From Pelagovum pacificum (lineage in GTDB: Bacteria; Pseudomonadota; Alphaproteobacteria; Rhodobacterales; Rhodobacteraceae): 64,000 bases of DNA. The stretch covers positions 2,918,501 through 2,982,500 of the forward strand of contig NZ_CP065915.1 in assembly GCF_016134045.1 (NCBI RefSeq), written 5' to 3'. Shown here in pieces: positions 61,889-64,000 of this stretch; positions within the stretch are counted from its first letter, which is position 1, and the number at the start of each line of letters is the position of its first letter. The notes under the pieces are model-generated. The model made no database searches. It saw nothing but the letters and a program-made list of their open reading frames with translations, and was not told the origin of the DNA. Position numbers and translations under genes: made by a program.

Positions 61889-61975
61889 GGTGGCGTCAGG
61901 CCGCCGCGGCAGCCCGGGCCCGGTTCAGCGGGTGGCGTCAGGCCGCCGCGGCGGCAGCGCGAACCCGGTTCAGCG
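61889..61975. repeat. Tandem duplication of about 43 bases
   Basis: GGTGGCGTCAGGCCGCCGCGG occurs at 61889 and again at 61931, followed in both by a GC-rich stretch and CCGGTTCAGCG. The two units are 42 and 45 bases. They cover the 3' end and stop of the zinc-ribbon gene. Confidence 0.8.
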
Positions 61976-62180
61976 TTCCGCACCCCTTGCAGGTCGCGGA
62001 CGCCGGCAGGCTCGCCATGTATTCGTGACGCCGCTCGAACCTGATATGGACATCATGTCCGTGGATTCGGCCCAGCAGCCGGCCGCAGCAGTTGCAAAGC
62101 CAGTCGTCGCCACGGGGGCGCTGGACCCGCCGCGTCACCGGGACGCCCTGGTTCGTGTAGGTGTGCTCGTTTCGTGCCAT
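61938..62180 (-). CDS. Zinc-ribbon protein, Com-like
   Basis: An 80-residue protein with two paired cysteines, LCNCCGRLLG and CKGCGTLNRV, about 30 residues apart, a zinc ribbon like that of the phage Mu Com translational activator. The C-terminus is an alanine run (AAAAAA). GGAAGGAAACC precedes the ATG at 62180. Com proteins bind the mRNA of a DNA-modification gene; here the methyltransferase is a possible target, which is inference. Confidence 0.7.
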   Translation of the reverse strand: MARNEHTYTNQGVPVTRRVQRPRGDDWLCNCCGRLLGRIHGHDVHIRFERRHEYMASLPASATCKGCGTLNRVRAAAAAA

Positions 62181-62263
62181 GTCGGTTTCCTTCCGTTAGG
62201 TCGGAACCTTGGAGCACACCGTTTGTCAGAGGGTCTCAGCAGGCACTTAAGACGAATGTCAGA

Positions 62264-64000
62264 TTAGCTGGCCAGAGGACAGCAGAGCCGCCAATGCCGC
62301 GAGGCATGGGATTTCTCAAGGTAGACGTTGTTGATCGACCTCCACAACGCAGCCGGGAACGCATTTTGCGGCGACCTTGAACTCGTCCCGTCCATCAGGT
62401 CACGGGTGGGAACATCTGGTCGTCCGGCATTTGCCGCATCAACGAGGCGTCCGAAGATCATAATCTGGTTGAAGGCGGAGAGCGGCAATGGCGGAAGTCC
62501 CGGGACGATCACCGTCGCGGAATAAGCTGTGTGACGAATGACTTGGGCCTTTTGCCCCCCGCCAAGCAATGTGCGGTTCGCCCGGAACTCGCGATCTATG
62601 ATGTCCAAGGTCAGCCGGGTCTCCCCTTCGCCGTCCATCAGCCGATCGAGATGCAGAACGACATTCGGGCCGAGATAAGGCGTCTCGATCTTCGAGGACG
62701 TCAGTACGATACCCGGACCAGCCGTGTGTCGGGCTCGGAGCTCGATGTCGACCGTGGTTCGCGGTTTGTCCGTTGAAATGCCGTGCGCAAAGTAGATCGG
62801 GTGGAGTTCGTCATCGATGCCCCGGTACCCAAGAAGAAGGAGGTTCTTGTTCTGGGATGCCCGGTCCCTCCTGATCAGCGCTTCATCCACGGACCTGATG
62901 ATGTCCTCGATCAGCAGGCCGCGGTCGATCCGGTACATCGTGAAGTCCTCGCCCGACACATCGCCGGCGTCCTCGCCGAAACTGCCTTCCAGGCGCACGT
63001 GTCCCGGCTTCATGCTGGCGCCGACCTCATGCTCGACATCCTCGATGACGACGATCGACTGCCGAGACTTGCGCTCGAGGATTGCAGCCTCCTTCAATCG
63101 CTCGAGGTCGAGGCCGAGAGTTCCGAGGGTAGCATGGCTGATGAGCTCTTCGGGGTATTCCAGCAGGTCCAGCAGTGCCTCGGATTGCCGCCTCACCTCG
63201 ACGGGTTCCAGTTGCCGGAATCCCTTCTGGATGCCCCAGAACTCCAGCAGGCGCCGCCCGAGATCGCGTTCTTCAGGATCATGTTTGGACCGCACGTTGG
63301 AGCGATTGCCTTCGGTGACAATCAGGTTGAGCGATCGATCGGATCGGTCACCATGCAATCGGTATTCCACTGCGATGACGACCCGGCTGAATTGCTTGTG
63401 CCGGGCAAATATGTTGCCGTGACCAAGGAAGCGCTCGGCCACGCGCTCGATATCGTCATCGACGCCGACTTTCAGTGACAGGCTTCGGCTCCAGTTTCCC
63501 AGCCGAAGATTGACTTCCGTGACGGCGGCGCGACGAACGTCGACCCCGTCCAAGTCCGGCGCAGGCAGGGTGAGCGAAGTCTGGAAGCGGCTGAGGTCAT
63601 AGTTCTTCCAGGTCAGAGGCTTTTTCGAGAGGTCCTGACCGAGAACGACCTCGGCGAACGTCTCTGCCGTAGTCAGTCGGACGGCCCGGTGATCGGAGCA
63701 GATTTCGATCTGCCGCGTTTGCGGCGTGAAGATCATGATCGCCTCTTCAGAGGGACGAAAGAAGCGAGGCTCGCGTCGACCGGACTCGGTGTGGTGGTAA
63801 ACATTGGAGAGCGGTCCACCAGTCCGCGCGATCAGCAGAACCGACGGGAAATGATCGCGTACCTCTGGAAGGTCCGCGACGGATACAGAGACCTTGGTCC
63901 GGAGCGACAACCGCTCTTGCAGGGCTCGAGCAAGCCGCTCCGTGTCCACCGCGTCGCAATCGATGCTCTGAACGGCATCGAGATCGACCTCGAACGCAGA
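62264..64000 (-). CDS. Large protein of unknown function, 5' end beyond the window
   Basis: The reading frame stays open to the last base of the window, so the true start lies past 64000; the first GTG inside is at 63949. At least 578 codons are present. I recognise no family. The C-terminal half has IVVIEDVEHEVGASMKPGHV and a basic stretch. The sequence is evenly charged with no transmembrane segments, so it appears soluble. It is on the same strand as the prophage early genes, but whether it belongs to the phage is unknown. Confidence 0.6.
   Translation of the reverse strand, partial: SAFEVDLDAVQSIDCDAVDTERLARALQERLSLRTKVSVSVADLPEVRDHFPSVLLIARTGGPLSNVYHHTESGRREPRFFRPSEEAIMIFTPQTRQIEICSDHRAVRLTTAETFAEVVLGQDLSKKPLTWKNYDLSRFQTSLTLPAPDLDGVDVRRAAVTEVNLRLGNWSRSLSLKVGVDDDIERVAERFLGHGNIFARHKQFSRVVIAVEYRLHGDRSDRSLNLIVTEGNRSNVRSKHDPEERDLGRRLLEFWGIQKGFRQLEPVEVRRQSEALLDLLEYPEELISHATLGTLGLDLERLKEAAILERKSRQSIVVIEDVEHEVGASMKPGHVRLEGSFGEDAGDVSGEDFTMYRIDRGLLIEDIIRSVDEALIRRDRASQNKNLLLLGYRGIDDELHPIYFAHGISTDKPRTTVDIELRARHTAGPGIVLTSSKIETPYLGPNVVLHLDRLMDGEGETRLTLDIIDREFRANRTLLGGGQKAQVIRHTAYSATVIVPGLPPLPLSAFNQIMIFGRLVDAANAGRPDVPTRDLMDGTSSRSPQNAFPAALWRSINNVYLEKSHASRHWRLCCPLAS

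Noticed and set aside
51404..64000. Gene transfer agent cluster
   Set aside because: Gene content (terminase small subunit with ParB-methyltransferase, primase-helicase, recombinase, M15 endolysin and spanins) and absence of GTA head-tail genes fit a defective prophage instead.
1..64000. CRISPR array or ribosomal RNA genes
   Set aside because: No regularly spaced direct repeats and no rRNA-like sequence were seen anywhere in the window.

Overview
The window looks like chromosome or large-replicon DNA from a GC-rich alphaproteobacterium, most likely a Rhodobacterales/Paracoccaceae member. The grounds are GC-rich codon use, tightly overlapping ATGA operons, polar amino acid ABC transporter clusters, and a P27-type prophage carrying a ParB-methyltransferase and DUF6127/DUF7220 proteins. 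This assignment is inference from gene content. I see no rRNA, tRNA or CRISPR array.

Region A (1-9.3 kb, mostly minus strand) is ordinary metabolism. It holds a translationally coupled operon of M14 carboxypeptidase, TIGR04076 protein, aldo/keto reductase and D-erythronate dehydrogenase; a three-gene membrane protein/NAD-binding/membrane protein operon; a glycine-zipper lipoprotein; an AraC regulator; and a PHB-depolymerase-like esterase beside a CopG regulator with a clear operator.

Region B (9.5-38.9 kb) is the metabolic centrepiece. It contains an Ldh-family oxidoreductase, a GntR/FCD regulator with a strong terminator, and a 14-gene plus-strand operon (11.6-26.6 kb). That operon encodes a leaderless Bug-like protein, a polar amino acid ABC transporter, a GMC oxidoreductase fused to its small subunit, three DAO-type flavoenzymes, an N-demethylase-like Fe-S flavoprotein, a cupin, an AroM-like protein, a creatininase-family hydrolase and an NAD-binding protein. 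Two minus-strand operons follow: a second ABC transporter with a second AroM-like protein, and a racemase/cyclic amidohydrolase/DHDPS/SDR set. A third ABC system then appears with a diaminopentanoate-dehydrogenase-like enzyme and a fused permease-ATPase. GATATATC-like sites recur in front of these operons. I infer one regulon for uptake and breakdown of one or more cyclic or N-methylated amino-acid-like compounds. The substrate is unknown.

Region C (39.3-51.1 kb) is a metal-transport pair (VIT-family transporter plus a P1B-type ATPase with a TPCP motif), then a nest of insertion sequences around an mdtNOP-like efflux operon. Two nearly identical IS5/IS427-group copies in direct orientation flank the efflux operon. 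The left copy is truncated.

Region D (51.4-64 kb) is a defective prophage read leftwards. Running from the right edge: a large unknown protein that continues beyond the window, a zinc-ribbon protein, a sigma-like regulator, a small unknown protein, a Spo11/Top6A-like Toprim protein, an AlpA-like HTH protein, a 1010-residue primase-helicase, a ParB-methyltransferase, DUF7220, an HTH protein and a P27 small terminase. A serine recombinase then sits where the whole head-tail module should be, followed by a broken tail-protein pseudogene, DUF6127, and a lysis cassette of M15 endolysin and overlapping spanins.
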